DNA from: Polynucleobacter sp. JS-JIR-5-A7
Lineage (GTDB): Bacteria > Pseudomonadota > Gammaproteobacteria > Burkholderiales > Burkholderiaceae
Reading direction: 5' to 3'
Length of the DNA stretch: 64,000 nt
Assembly: GCF_018687935.1 (NCBI RefSeq)
Contig: NZ_CP061308.1
Coordinates: 1,916,048 to 1,980,047, forward strand
Numbering within the stretch: the first letter of the stretch is position 1; each line of letters begins with the position of its first letter. The notes beneath the pieces are model-generated. The model ran no database searches. It saw only the letters and a list, made by a program, of their open reading frames with translations, and was not told the origin of the DNA. Of the stretch, positions 16,903 to 25,981 are shown piece after piece. The position numbers and the translations under genes were made by a program.

Positions 16903-17371
16903 TACCAAATTAAAAACTTCCAAGCTCGATATAGAGATTCAGTATGCAAGCCCAGCAATTGAATCTGCCTTGGTGAAAGTGGTATCTTCTGCAATCATTA
17001 AAAAATGGGTCAAGATCACTACGAATAGCTTGGGACTACTAACACTGCGGTTTGTGAATACTGCGGAAGGTAAAAAACTGAACGCTGCATATCGTCAAAA
17101 AGATTACGCAACCAATGTACTGACTTTTCCCTACGAGTGCTCTAAAAATAGTGTTGCAGCGGATATTATTTTTTGCCTGCCAGTGATCCAGAAAGAGGCT
17201 AAAGCACAAGAAAAAACATTGAAAGCGCACTTAGCGCATTTAGTAGTTCATGGCTGCCTTCATGCTCAGGGGTTCGATCATGAGGCAGAAAAGGACGCCA
17301 ATAAGATGGAGGCTATAGAAATTAGCCTTCTTAAAAAATTGGGTTTTCCGAACCCTTATTTAGCGACCTAA
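16892..17371 (+). CDS. ybeY: Endoribonuclease YbeY (rRNA maturation factor)
   Basis: This 159-residue metalloprotein acts in 16S rRNA 3'-end processing and ribosome quality control. The zinc-binding motif is clear as HLVVHGCLHAQGFDHE near residues 116-131, with three metal His. The TNVLTFPYE segment is also conserved in the family. The start overlaps the end of miaB, which suggests translational coupling. The first 20 residues are poorly conserved, so a later start is possible. Confidence 0.95.
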   Translation: MQTNTKLKTSKLDIEIQYASPAIESALVKVVSSAIIKKWVKITTNSLGLLTLRFVNTAEGKKLNAAYRQKDYATNVLTFPYECSKNSVAADIIFCLPVIQKEAKAQEKTLKAHLAHLVVHGCLHAQGFDHEAEKDANKMEAIEISLLKKLGFPNPYLAT

Positions 17372-17408
17372 TTTTTACTCCGACATCTTTCTAAGCTATT
17401 CTTGTAAT

Positions 17409-18245
17409 ATGCCTGACCCCAAATCCCTCTTAGATCGCCTGGCTGATTTTTTATCCCCTCAGCCAACTAGCCCTAGCCAACGCCGTCAAGAACTCATTGA
17501 AACGCTGCGCGAAGCACAAACTGAAGGCTTAATTGATGCCGATGCTCTCTCCATGATTGAGGGTGTATTTCAGGTGGGTCAATTGTGTGCGCGAGATATC
17601 TTGGTCCCGCGCGCCCAAATCGACTGGGTCGATATCAGTCAACCCTTACCTGAAATTGTAAGGATCGCAATTGAAGCAGCTCACTCTCGTTTTCCTGTTT
17701 TTGAAGGATCCCGTGACAATGTCATTGGCATCTTGTTAGCCAAAGATTTATTACGTCATTCCACTGAAAAAGATTTTCAGGTGCGTGATTGGTTGCGCCC
17801 TGCAGTATTTATTCCCGAATCTAAGCGTTTGAGTGTTCTATTGCGCGACTTCAAAGACAATCGAAATCACTTAGCTGTTGTAGTAGATGAATACAGCGGG
17901 ATTGCAGGCATCATCACGATCGAAGATGTACTAGAGCAAATTGTTGGTGATATTGAAGATGAGCACGATATCGACGAAGAGGCCGATAATATTATCTCCT
18001 TAGATAATGGTGATATTCGCGTTAAAGGTATTACCGAACTTGAGCAACTGAATGAAGCCCTTGGCACGCACTTTGCTGAAGAAGATATCGAAACTGTTGC
18101 AGGCCTGGTGATTCAGCACTTAGGGCGCGTTCCCAAGATAGGCGAACTGATTGAGATGAATGACATTGAATTCGAAGTTCAGCGCGCCGATCCACGGCAA
18201 ATTCATATCCTACTAGCGCGACAAAAAGCTAAAAAAGCAGACTAA
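17409..18245 (+). CDS. corC: CorC/HlyC-family CBS-domain protein
   Basis: This 278-residue cytoplasmic protein has two CBS domains (about residues 55-185, with RDILVPRAQIDWVD and VVVDEYSGIAGIITIEDVLE) and a C-terminal CorC/HlyC domain (about 200-275). The family is tied to magnesium and cobalt efflux or tolerance, but the molecular mechanism is not settled. It lies between ybeY and lnt as in most beta- and gammaproteobacteria. Confidence 0.93.
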   Translation: MPDPKSLLDRLADFLSPQPTSPSQRRQELIETLREAQTEGLIDADALSMIEGVFQVGQLCARDILVPRAQIDWVDISQPLPEIVRIAIEAAHSRFPVFEGSRDNVIGILLAKDLLRHSTEKDFQVRDWLRPAVFIPESKRLSVLLRDFKDNRNHLAVVVDEYSGIAGIITIEDVLEQIVGDIEDEHDIDEEADNIISLDNGDIRVKGITELEQLNEALGTHFAEEDIETVAGLVIQHLGRVPKIGELIEMNDIEFEVQRADPRQIHILLARQKAKKAD

Positions 18246-18253
18246 GGACTGGC

Positions 18254-19780
18254 TTGGTTGATCAGCAATCTTCTAAGCGCAAGAATGCAGTAGCACTGCT
18301 GATACTGTTCGTATTGGGCGGATTACTTGCTGGATCTGCAGAACTACCCTATGGCGGCTGGATTCAAATCCCCCTCCTCAGCGTGATTTGGTGGCAATTA
18401 AGAGCGCAAGAATCTGAATCGCTGAAGAAATTTTTTGTGCATGGCTTTGCTTTTGGTCTCGGCTACTTCGTAGTGGGTTTGTGGTGGCTTTACATTAGCC
18501 TGCATGATGTCGGCGGCATGAACTCGCTACTTTCTTGTATGGCTGTGTTTTTGCTTGCGGCCTATGTAGCCCTCTATTTTTCTGCTGCCAGCCTATCGAT
18601 TCGTATTTTCAAAGACTCCAGTGTGCTGGGATTTTTCTTAGCATCGAGCTGGGTGATCAGCGAGTATCTGCGCGGTGAAATATTTACTGGCTTTCCTTGG
18701 ATGGGGCTAGCTGAGAGTCAAGTCAATGGCCCATTTGCTTCGATTGCGCCTTATTTAGGCGGGCTGGGATGTACTTTTTTAACTGTATATACCTCCTGGC
18801 AATTACTACGATTCAAAAAAGCTTTTTTCATGAGCACAGCATCAATAGCTTTACTTACTTTGATCACCAGCCTGTCTAGTCTATGGAGTTTTACTCAGCC
18901 GACTGGCGAACACATTACGGTTCAGTTGATACAAGGAAACTTTGCGCAAAGTTTGATTTTTCGACCAGAGGGTGTGCTAAAGCAGATTCAGTTTTATGAA
19001 AACTCTATATACCAATCACGCGCGCAACTGATTGTTGCTCCTGAGACTGCATTTCCGTGGCCAGAAAATAATCTGCCAGCCCATCTCATTGAAAACTTAC
19101 AGAACTTTTCTAATCAAACGGGCAGTAATTTACTTTTTGGAGTGATTGGAAGAAATCCAATCCCCAATGATGGTAGAGAATATTCGAATCGTGCTTTAGG
19201 TCTTTCACCCGAATCAAAACCTTATCGCTATGACAAAGATCATCTAGTCCCCTTTGGTGAATTCATTCCCCCTGGCTTTCGCTGGTTTGTAAATGCCTTT
19301 AGTGTTCCCTTAAGTGATTTCGCCAGAGGCGGAAATGATCAAGCTCATTTCACTATTGCTCGCAAAGACCAAGCTGCACTGCATGCCGCAATCACAATTT
19401 GCTACGAAGATGTCTTTGGTGGCGAGCTTGCAAGTCGTATCCGCAATAATTCTGAGCCTACGAATCTCTTAATCAACTTAACCAACCTTGCATGGTTTGG
19501 TAAATCTCAAGCGCCTGCCCAACAATTAAGACTATCGCAATTACGCTCTCTCGAAACGGGGTTACCTGCTCTACGAGCGACAAACACCGGCATCAGCTCC
19601 GTGTTAGGTCCTGATGGCAAAGTACTGCAATCACTTCCAGAATTTACCCAAGCAAGCTTAAGCACCCAAGTTCAAGCCTATGCTGGAAAAACACCTTTTG
19701 TTGTTTGGGGAAATTTCCCAATTTTGAGCATTTCTTGCCTCCTCTTGATCTGGGCCTTTATTCGCCATAGACGTTTTTAG
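18254..19780 (+). CDS. lnt: Apolipoprotein N-acyltransferase Lnt
   Basis: This inner-membrane enzyme adds the third acyl chain to outer-membrane lipoproteins. An N-terminal multi-helix membrane region (about residues 10-215) precedes a nitrilase domain. The catalytic triad is visible: Glu in APETAFPWPE, Lys in KDHLVPFGEFIP and Cys in TICYEDVFGGE. A last TM helix ends the protein. The start is a TTG at 18254, supported by AAGGA 5 nt upstream and no better ATG. It follows corC by 8 nt. Confidence 0.96.
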   Translation: MVDQQSSKRKNAVALLILFVLGGLLAGSAELPYGGWIQIPLLSVIWWQLRAQESESLKKFFVHGFAFGLGYFVVGLWWLYISLHDVGGMNSLLSCMAVFLLAAYVALYFSAASLSIRIFKDSSVLGFFLASSWVISEYLRGEIFTGFPWMGLAESQVNGPFASIAPYLGGLGCTFLTVYTSWQLLRFKKAFFMSTASIALLTLITSLSSLWSFTQPTGEHITVQLIQGNFAQSLIFRPEGVLKQIQFYENSIYQSRAQLIVAPETAFPWPENNLPAHLIENLQNFSNQTGSNLLFGVIGRNPIPNDGREYSNRALGLSPESKPYRYDKDHLVPFGEFIPPGFRWFVNAFSVPLSDFARGGNDQAHFTIARKDQAALHAAITICYEDVFGGELASRIRNNSEPTNLLINLTNLAWFGKSQAPAQQLRLSQLRSLETGLPALRATNTGISSVLGPDGKVLQSLPEFTQASLSTQVQAYAGKTPFVVWGNFPILSISCLLLIWAFIRHRRF

Positions 19781-19839
19781 TCTTTTTTAACTCTGCGGCG
19801 CCCTAGCCATGTAAAATCAATGGCTTAGCCAGGTTAAAC

Positions 19840-20724
19840 ATGCTTACTTTTCAGCAAATCATTCTCAAACTTCAGGATTATTGGGACCAACAAGGTTGTG
19901 CCCTATTACAACCCATTGACCTTGAGGTCGGCGCAGGCACATCCCATACCGCCACTTTCCTCAGAGCCATTGGTCCAGAACCCTGGAAAGCTGCCTATGT
20001 TCAGCCATCGCGCAGACCTAAAGATGGTCGTTATGGCGAGAACCCAAATCGCTTGCAACACTACTATCAATATCAAGTTGTTCTTAAGCCAGCCCCAGAA
20101 AATATTCTTGAGCTCTACTTGGGATCCCTATCTGCCCTTGGTCTTGATCTGAAAGAAAATGACATTCGCTTTGTAGAAGATGATTGGGAAAACCCAACGC
20201 TAGGTGCGTGGGGTTTGGGCTGGGAAGTTTGGCTCAATGGCATGGAAGTAACGCAATTCACCTATTTTCAGCAAGTAGGCGGCTTAGATTGCAAGCCCGT
20301 CTTAGGCGAAATCACTTATGGTATCGAGCGCCTGGCAATGTACATTCAAAATTGCTCAAACGTGTATGACCTTGTATGGGCTGAAGGCATCTCTTATGGC
20401 GATGTTTATCACCAGAATGAAGTAGAGCAGTCTTGCTATAACTTTGAGCACTCCAATACCGATCTGCTGTTTGCAAACTTCAGTAATTATGAAAGTGAAG
20501 CAAAGCGCTTGATGGAAGTACCCTTAGCATTACCTGCTTATGAGATGGTGCTGAAAGCAGCGCATACCTTCAACCTCTTGGATGCAAGGGGTGCCATCTC
20601 TGTTACGGAACGTGCTGCCTATATCGGTCGCATTCGAAATCTATCCCGCGCAGTTGCGCAAGCCTATTTTGAATCCCGAGAAAAACTTGGCTTTCCTATG
20701 TGTCAACACCAGTCTAAAGTATGA
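19840..20724 (+). CDS. glyQ: Glycyl-tRNA synthetase alpha subunit
   Basis: This is the catalytic subunit of the bacterial alpha2-beta2 glycyl-tRNA synthetase, which charges tRNA-Gly. At 294 residues it is the usual length, with the conserved opening TFQQIILKLQDYWDQQGCAL and the QPSRRPKDGRYGENPNRLQ motif near residues 52-70. It overlaps glyS by 4 nt (ATGA), so the subunits are translationally coupled. A short 6-bp inverted repeat at 19805-19825 precedes the gene, with a TAAAAT -10-like hexamer in its loop. Confidence 0.98.
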   Translation: MLTFQQIILKLQDYWDQQGCALLQPIDLEVGAGTSHTATFLRAIGPEPWKAAYVQPSRRPKDGRYGENPNRLQHYYQYQVVLKPAPENILELYLGSLSALGLDLKENDIRFVEDDWENPTLGAWGLGWEVWLNGMEVTQFTYFQQVGGLDCKPVLGEITYGIERLAMYIQNCSNVYDLVWAEGISYGDVYHQNEVEQSCYNFEHSNTDLLFANFSNYESEAKRLMEVPLALPAYEMVLKAAHTFNLLDARGAISVTERAAYIGRIRNLSRAVAQAYFESREKLGFPMCQHQSKV

Positions 20725-22859
20725 GCACCTCACATTCAAACTCTCAATCGGCTAACTTATTGATTGAAGTCTTTACAGAAGAATTGCCACCAAAATCCTT
20801 ACGTCGTTTGGGCGAGGCTTTCAGTGACGGTATTTTTGCTCACCTAAAATCCGCCAATCTAACAACGGACGACTCCGCTGTTACAAGCTTTGCTACTCCG
20901 CGTCGTTTAGCAGTTCAGATTAGCCATGTGCTTAGTCAGGCAGAAGACTATCCAATAAGAGAGAAGCTGCTTCCCACCAGCATTGCTTATGACCCTGAGG
21001 GTAAAGCAACCCCTCCGCTACTTAAAAAATTAGCGGCACTTGGATATACAGATATTGATCTAGCCACTTTAGAAAAATCAGGTGAAGGTAAGAATGAGGC
21101 TCTTTACCTTAACGTGATAGCCAAGGGTGCAGCACTTGAAAAAACGGCACAAACTGCGCTTGAGCAAACACTCAGTAAATTACCGATTGCCAAAATGATG
21201 CACTACCAAGTGCAACAAAAAAATGGCGAATTAGCAGATGTTCAATTTGCTCGCCCGGCCCATAGCATGATTGCCTTGCATGGCAACACTGTTCTCAAAA
21301 TACATGGTCTAGGTATTGAGGCTAACAATCAAACTGAGGGTCACCGTTTCTTAGCTCCGGGCACTCTCAGTATTAGTGCTGCAGATCAATATGAAAAAGA
21401 TCTTGAAAGTAAAGCTAAGGTTATCCCAAGCTTCAATAAACGCCGCAGCCAAATTGAAGTTGCTCTTTTGAAAGCTGCTGGTGAAGATCTAGTCTTAATG
21501 CCTGATAGTCTGCTAGATGAAGTCACCGCCCTCGTTGAATGGCCAGCTATTTATGAATGCCGATTTGACCAAGAGTTCTTAGAGGTTCCTCAGGAATGCT
21601 TGATCCTCACCATGCAGACCAATCAAAAATACTTTGCCCTGATAGATAAGCAAGGTAAATTGCGCAATCGCTTTTTGATTGTCTCCAACATTGAAACGAC
21701 TACACCAGAGGCTATCATCTCTGGTAATGAACGCGTTGTTCGTCCTCGCCTTTCTGATGCACGCTTTTTCTTCCAGCAAGATCAAAAACGCTCATTAGCT
21801 TCTCGGGTTGCTGATTTAGGCAAGGTGGTTTATCACAATCAGTTAGGTAATCAACTCGATCGCACTAAGCGCGTTCAAGGTATTGCTACTGGTATCGCCA
21901 AAAAAATAAGCGCTGATGAGAAGCTAGCTAGTCGCGCAGCTGAAATCGCTAAGACAGACTTACTCACCGATATGGTTGGTGAGTTCCCGGAACTCCAAGG
22001 CATCATGGGACGTTACTATGCAACGCATGATGGCGAAAATACTGATGTGGCAGCTGCTTGTAGCGAGCACTATATGCCACGCTTTGCAGGTGATGCACTT
22101 CCCCTGACACAGACTGGCACGATTCTTGCGATTGCGGATAAATTAGAAACCCTGGTTGGTATTTGGGGTGTAGGTTTAGCGCCAACTGGCGATAAAGACC
22201 CATATGCATTGCGTCGTCATGCACTAGGTATTTGCCGCTTGCTCTTAGAGAAGAATCTTGCCTTAAGCCTACCGGATATCATTGAGCTCGCACGCTCACA
22301 GTTTTCTCAGAAAGATGTGCAAGAGAAAGCCAAAGCAGCGGATATTTATGAATTCATCATCGATCGCCTACGCGCATACTTGCGCGACCAATCAGTTGCT
22401 GGGAAACCATTTACTAGCGCAGAAATTGATGCTGTTCTAAGTCAATCACCAGCTCAGATTAATGATCTGATTGAGCGCTTAAGTGCACTTCGTGAATTTA
22501 ATGCTCTACCGCAGGCGGCGCAATTAGCTGCTGCCAATAAACGCATCAGCAATATTCTCAAAAAAACCACCACAGATATTGCTGCAAACTGCTCAAATAA
22601 GCTCTTGCAAATTCCAGCTGAGATTAATCTGCATCAAGCATTAGAGGCCATAACACCAGCCCTGAATGCGGCCTATGAAAAGCGCCAATTTGTAGAGCTC
22701 TTAAAAGCACTTGTCGCTTTAAGTAAGCCGATTGATCAGTTCTTTGCAGATGTGATGGTGATGGATCCCAATCCCGAGCTGCGCGATAACCGCTTGGCGC
22801 TCCTGCAACAACTTCACCAGAAAATGAATCTCGTTGCCGATCTCGGCAAACTAGCATGA
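20721..22859 (+). CDS. glyS: Glycyl-tRNA synthetase beta subunit
   Basis: This is the beta subunit of the heterotetrameric enzyme, needed for tRNA binding. At 712 residues it matches the family. It opens with LLIEVFTEELPPKSL and has a TSFATPRRLAV segment near residues 53-63. The HD-like middle part contains TDLLTDMVGEFPELQGIMG, and a C-terminal DALR-type anticodon region follows. Its stop overlaps the gmhB start by 4 nt. Confidence 0.98.
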   Translation: MSTSHSNSQSANLLIEVFTEELPPKSLRRLGEAFSDGIFAHLKSANLTTDDSAVTSFATPRRLAVQISHVLSQAEDYPIREKLLPTSIAYDPEGKATPPLLKKLAALGYTDIDLATLEKSGEGKNEALYLNVIAKGAALEKTAQTALEQTLSKLPIAKMMHYQVQQKNGELADVQFARPAHSMIALHGNTVLKIHGLGIEANNQTEGHRFLAPGTLSISAADQYEKDLESKAKVIPSFNKRRSQIEVALLKAAGEDLVLMPDSLLDEVTALVEWPAIYECRFDQEFLEVPQECLILTMQTNQKYFALIDKQGKLRNRFLIVSNIETTTPEAIISGNERVVRPRLSDARFFFQQDQKRSLASRVADLGKVVYHNQLGNQLDRTKRVQGIATGIAKKISADEKLASRAAEIAKTDLLTDMVGEFPELQGIMGRYYATHDGENTDVAAACSEHYMPRFAGDALPLTQTGTILAIADKLETLVGIWGVGLAPTGDKDPYALRRHALGICRLLLEKNLALSLPDIIELARSQFSQKDVQEKAKAADIYEFIIDRLRAYLRDQSVAGKPFTSAEIDAVLSQSPAQINDLIERLSALREFNALPQAAQLAAANKRISNILKKTTTDIAANCSNKLLQIPAEINLHQALEAITPALNAAYEKRQFVELLKALVALSKPIDQFFADVMVMDPNPELRDNRLALLQQLHQKMNLVADLGKLA

Positions 22860-23428
22860 GCACTAGCTCTTCGAAACTCATTATTCTCGATCGCGACGGT
22901 GTGATTAATGAAGATCGTGACGATTACGTTAAATCTGTAAATGAGTGGGTACCACTTCCCGGCAGCCTCGAGGCTATTGCCCTACTCAATCAAGCAGGCT
23001 ATCAAATTGCAGTTGCGACCAACCAATCTGGATTAGCAAGAGGTTATTTTGCGATTACCGATTTGCATGCGATGCATAGCAAAATGGAAAAACTGCTGCA
23101 ATCTTTGGGCGGAAGCATCGACAGCATTTTCTTTTGCCCACACACCGATGCCCATGGATGCGATTGCCGCAAGCCAGCGCCTGGCCTCATGAAAGAGATT
23201 GCCCTGCGCTATAAAAGAGCGAGTAGCAATCAACCTTTATTGGGCGTTCCTATTGTGGGCGATTCCTTGCGAGATCTTCAGGCAGGAATTGCATTGGGTG
23301 CATCACCCCATTTAGTTCTCACAGGCAAGGGGCAAAAGACGCTTGCAACAGGTGGTTTACCTGAAGGCACTCAAATTCATGCTGATTTGATGGCTTTTGC
23401 AACTACACTGCTAGAAAACCAAGTCTAG
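22856..23428 (+). CDS. gmhB: D-glycero-beta-D-manno-heptose-1,7-bisphosphate 7-phosphatase
   Basis: This HAD-family phosphatase belongs to the ADP-heptose pathway for LPS core. The nucleophile motif ILDRDGVINED is near residues 9-19. A zinc-binding loop with Cys and His (FFCPHTDAHGCDCRKP) is near 96-111, the feature that separates GmhB from other HAD enzymes. A VGDSLRDLQAG motif follows. It lies between glyS and the plsC-type gene, as in other Burkholderiales, with 4-nt and 7-nt junctions. Confidence 0.93.
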   Translation: MSTSSSKLIILDRDGVINEDRDDYVKSVNEWVPLPGSLEAIALLNQAGYQIAVATNQSGLARGYFAITDLHAMHSKMEKLLQSLGGSIDSIFFCPHTDAHGCDCRKPAPGLMKEIALRYKRASSNQPLLGVPIVGDSLRDLQAGIALGASPHLVLTGKGQKTLATGGLPEGTQIHADLMAFATTLLENQV

Positions 23429-23435
23429 GATATTT

Positions 23436-24170
23436 ATGGTCTTTGTTCGCTCAACCCTATTTGCCCTGTTTTTACTGATCTTCACCCCAATTTGGGCAGT
23501 GCTTTGCATGTTGGCATTTCCTTTGTTGAGTCCTGAAAATCGCTATCGCTTTATTGGACTCTGGAACAAGGTTGTGATTTGGTTACTTTGGCATCTCTGT
23601 GATATTCATTATGAAATTCGCGGCATGGAACATATGCATGCAGTACTGGATCAGCCAGTAGTGATCCTTAGCAAACACCAATCTGCCTACGAGACTATTG
23701 CTTATATTGCCTTGCTTCCCAAACAGCTTTGTTTTGTATTCAAGCGAGAATTGCTTTGGATCCCATTTTTTGGCTGGGCCTTAGCTTTACTCAAGATGAT
23801 TCATATCAATCGTGCCAATAAACAAACGGCGGCTCTATCTGTCGCAAGCCAAGGACGTAAACGCCTTAGCGAAGGTAAATGGATCATGCTATTTCCAGAG
23901 GGCACTCGAACTCCAAGAGGCTCAACCAAGCCCTATCGCAAAGGTGGGGCTCGGCTAGCTAGCGCAACCGGAGCATTGGTTATTCCTATTGCTCACAATG
24001 CCGGTAGCTGCTGGCCCAAGAATAGCTTTCTAAAAAAACCCGGTACTGTGATTTTTTCAATTGGTTCGGCAATTACTTCCGAAGGCAAGTCTGGGGAGCA
24101 GTTACAACAAGAAGTTGAAGGTTGGATTGAAACTGAAATGCGCACCATTGATCCGAGCGTATATAAATAA
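23436..24170 (+). CDS. 1-acyl-sn-glycerol-3-phosphate acyltransferase family protein (PlsC-like)
   Basis: This 244-residue membrane-bound LPLAT acyltransferase would make phosphatidic acid from lysophosphatidic acid. An N-terminal hydrophobic helix pair is followed by the catalytic motif. Here that reads KHQSAYE, i.e. H-x4-E, where the textbook motif is H-x4-D. The second motif FPEGTRTPRG near residue 151 is intact. The H-x4-E form is, as I recall, common in this proteobacterial subgroup. It is the last gene of the plus-strand run and converges with rsmA. Confidence 0.88.
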   Translation: MVFVRSTLFALFLLIFTPIWAVLCMLAFPLLSPENRYRFIGLWNKVVIWLLWHLCDIHYEIRGMEHMHAVLDQPVVILSKHQSAYETIAYIALLPKQLCFVFKRELLWIPFFGWALALLKMIHINRANKQTAALSVASQGRKRLSEGKWIMLFPEGTRTPRGSTKPYRKGGARLASATGALVIPIAHNAGSCWPKNSFLKKPGTVIFSIGSAITSEGKSGEQLQQEVEGWIETEMRTIDPSVYK

Positions 24171-24190
24171 TCTACTTATACCGGCCTCAT

Positions 24191-24967
24191 TTAAGCGGCT
24201 AAGAGCTTAGCCCACTCTATATAGCGATTAACTGAAATATCTTGAGCCCTAGCTTTGAGCTCTCCTTCGCTTAATTTCAAGCGATCAGCAAAAGCGTGAA
24301 GATTTGTGCGCAACATTTTTCTTCTCTGCGCAAAAGCTGCTGCCACTACTTGCTCCAGCACATTCCATTGAGATAGAGTCAAGTCGAAATTTTTTCTAGG
24401 AATCATCCGCACCACGGCAGAATTGACTTTAGGCGCTGGGTCAAATGCCTCGGGCGGGACTTCCAATACTAATTCCATGTGGTAGCGAGCCTGCAGCATC
24501 ACAGAAAGCCTACTAAAGTCAGAACTACCGGCATGAGCAACCATTCTCTCGACGACTTCTGCTTGCAGCATAAAAACCTGCTCGTCGATATGCGCTGCCG
24601 CTGACACCAAATGAAAAAGTAGTGGTGAAGAAATGTTATAGGGCAAATTACCCACTACCTTGCATAGGCCTTTTTTTCCTGAATGATTCTGAGACCATTC
24701 AATAAAATTAAATTTGAGCGCATCACCTTCTATGACCCTTAAACCCTTGAGATTTTCTTGATTCCAATAGGCTACTAAGTCTCGATCTATCTCTAATAAA
24801 TCCAGTTGGTTGAGATTACTCAGTAAAGGTCTAGTTAAAGCGCCTAAGCCAGGCCCAATCTCAATCACATGCATATCTGGGCTGGGATGAATTAAAGCTA
24901 CTATGGAATAAATAATGCCTTGATCTTGTAAGAAATTCTGGCCAAATCGTTTACGCGCCCGATGCAT
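24191..24967 (-). CDS. rsmA: 16S rRNA (A1518/A1519-N6) dimethyltransferase RsmA/KsgA
   Basis: This enzyme dimethylates the two adenines of the 3'-terminal helix of 16S rRNA. The 258-residue protein has RKRFGQNFLQD at the N-terminus, the SAM motif EIGPGLGALT near residue 36 and the catalytic NLPYNISSPLL near residue 108. It is the last gene of the lptD-surA-pdxA-rsmA unit, 3 nt after pdxA. Confidence 0.97.
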   Translation of the reverse strand: MHRARKRFGQNFLQDQGIIYSIVALIHPSPDMHVIEIGPGLGALTRPLLSNLNQLDLLEIDRDLVAYWNQENLKGLRVIEGDALKFNFIEWSQNHSGKKGLCKVVGNLPYNISSPLLFHLVSAAAHIDEQVFMLQAEVVERMVAHAGSSDFSRLSVMLQARYHMELVLEVPPEAFDPAPKVNSAVVRMIPRKNFDLTLSQWNVLEQVVAAAFAQRRKMLRTNLHAFADRLKLSEGELKARAQDISVNRYIEWAKLLAA

Positions 24968-24970
24968 GAA

Positions 24971-25981
24971 TCAACTTTTTTCTTTTTGATTAATCGCCAA
25001 CTGATAAGCCAACCGCAGGGCTTCCAACATAGAGCCTGACTCTGCAATACCTTTGCCGGCAATATCTAAAGCCGTGCCATGATCCACTGAAGTGCGAATA
25101 ATAGGCAAACCTAATGTGACATTGACGCCACTACCAAAGGTAACGAATTTAAATGGCGCCAAACCTTGATCGTGGTACATCGCAATAAAGGCATCAACAC
25201 TTTCTAAGGATGCAGGATCAAACATAGTGTCACCAGGATAAGGACCAGAAGCATCAATACCAAGTCTTTGGGCAGATTCAATTGCAGGGCCGATGACATC
25301 GATTTCTTCGCGACCCAAATAACCTGACTCACCAGCATGCGGGTTCAACCCTGCAACACGTATAACCGGACTCGAAATACTAAACTTTGTACGTAAATCA
25401 TGTTGGACTATCTGGATTGTTTCAAGCACGAGCTCTTGGGTTAATGCGGCAGAGACCGCTTGCAATGGCAGATGGGTAGTCGCAAGCGCTACTCGCAAGT
25501 CTCTAGGCTCCTTCAAATTGAAGAAGCTCTTAGGAAGGGTGGCACAAAGCATCATCACCACATGCTGCGCCTTACAACGCCCTGCTAAATATTCGGTATG
25601 ACCTGTAAATGGCGTGCCTGCCAAATTAATCACACTCTTTTGAATGGGTGCAGTAACCATAGCATCGAAACGCCCACTTAAGCATCCATCAATAGCCTCA
25701 TTCAAAGTATTGATCACGTATTGAGCATTCTGTGGATTTAAAACGCCTTGAATAACGGGTGCTGATAATGGAACGCTCTGAATTTTTAAACGCCCAGATA
25801 AATCAATGGGGCCTTGAGAGGCTAACTTTAGCAAGTCAGCATCACCCAATAAGGTAATTGCTGCACTAGGCTGTTCGATCAAAAACTGCTGTGCGGCCGC
25901 TACAGAAACTTCGGGCCCAACACCGATTGGCTCGCCGGTGGTTGCGACTAAATTAACGTGGGTTACTGTTTGCGGAATCAT
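24971..25981 (-). CDS. pdxA: 4-hydroxythreonine-4-phosphate dehydrogenase PdxA
   Basis: This NAD-dependent oxidative decarboxylase of pyridoxal phosphate synthesis has the expected 336 residues. The TTGEPIGVGPEVS opening and metal-binding histidines in TGHTEYLAGR, LNPHAGESGYLG and YHDQGLAPFK are present. Its start overlaps the end of surA by 29 nt, and there is no later ATG or GTG before the conserved core. The coupling to surA is typical of this operon. Confidence 0.97.
   Translation of the reverse strand: MIPQTVTHVNLVATTGEPIGVGPEVSVAAAQQFLIEQPSAAITLLGDADLLKLASQGPIDLSGRLKIQSVPLSAPVIQGVLNPQNAQYVINTLNEAIDGCLSGRFDAMVTAPIQKSVINLAGTPFTGHTEYLAGRCKAQHVVMMLCATLPKSFFNLKEPRDLRVALATTHLPLQAVSAALTQELVLETIQIVQHDLRTKFSISSPVIRVAGLNPHAGESGYLGREEIDVIGPAIESAQRLGIDASGPYPGDTMFDPASLESVDAFIAMYHDQGLAPFKFVTFGSGVNVTLGLPIIRTSVDHGTALDIAGKGIAESGSMLEALRLAYQLAINQKEKS

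Noticed and set aside
19769..19788. Terminator after lnt
   Set aside because: A T-run of six is present, but the stem is only 4 bp (AGAC/GTCT). Too weak to call.
19805..19825. Hairpin before glyQ as a glycine riboswitch or T-box
   Set aside because: It has only 6-bp arms around a TAAAAT promoter-like loop. No aptamer core or terminator is seen, and T-boxes are not expected in betaproteobacteria.
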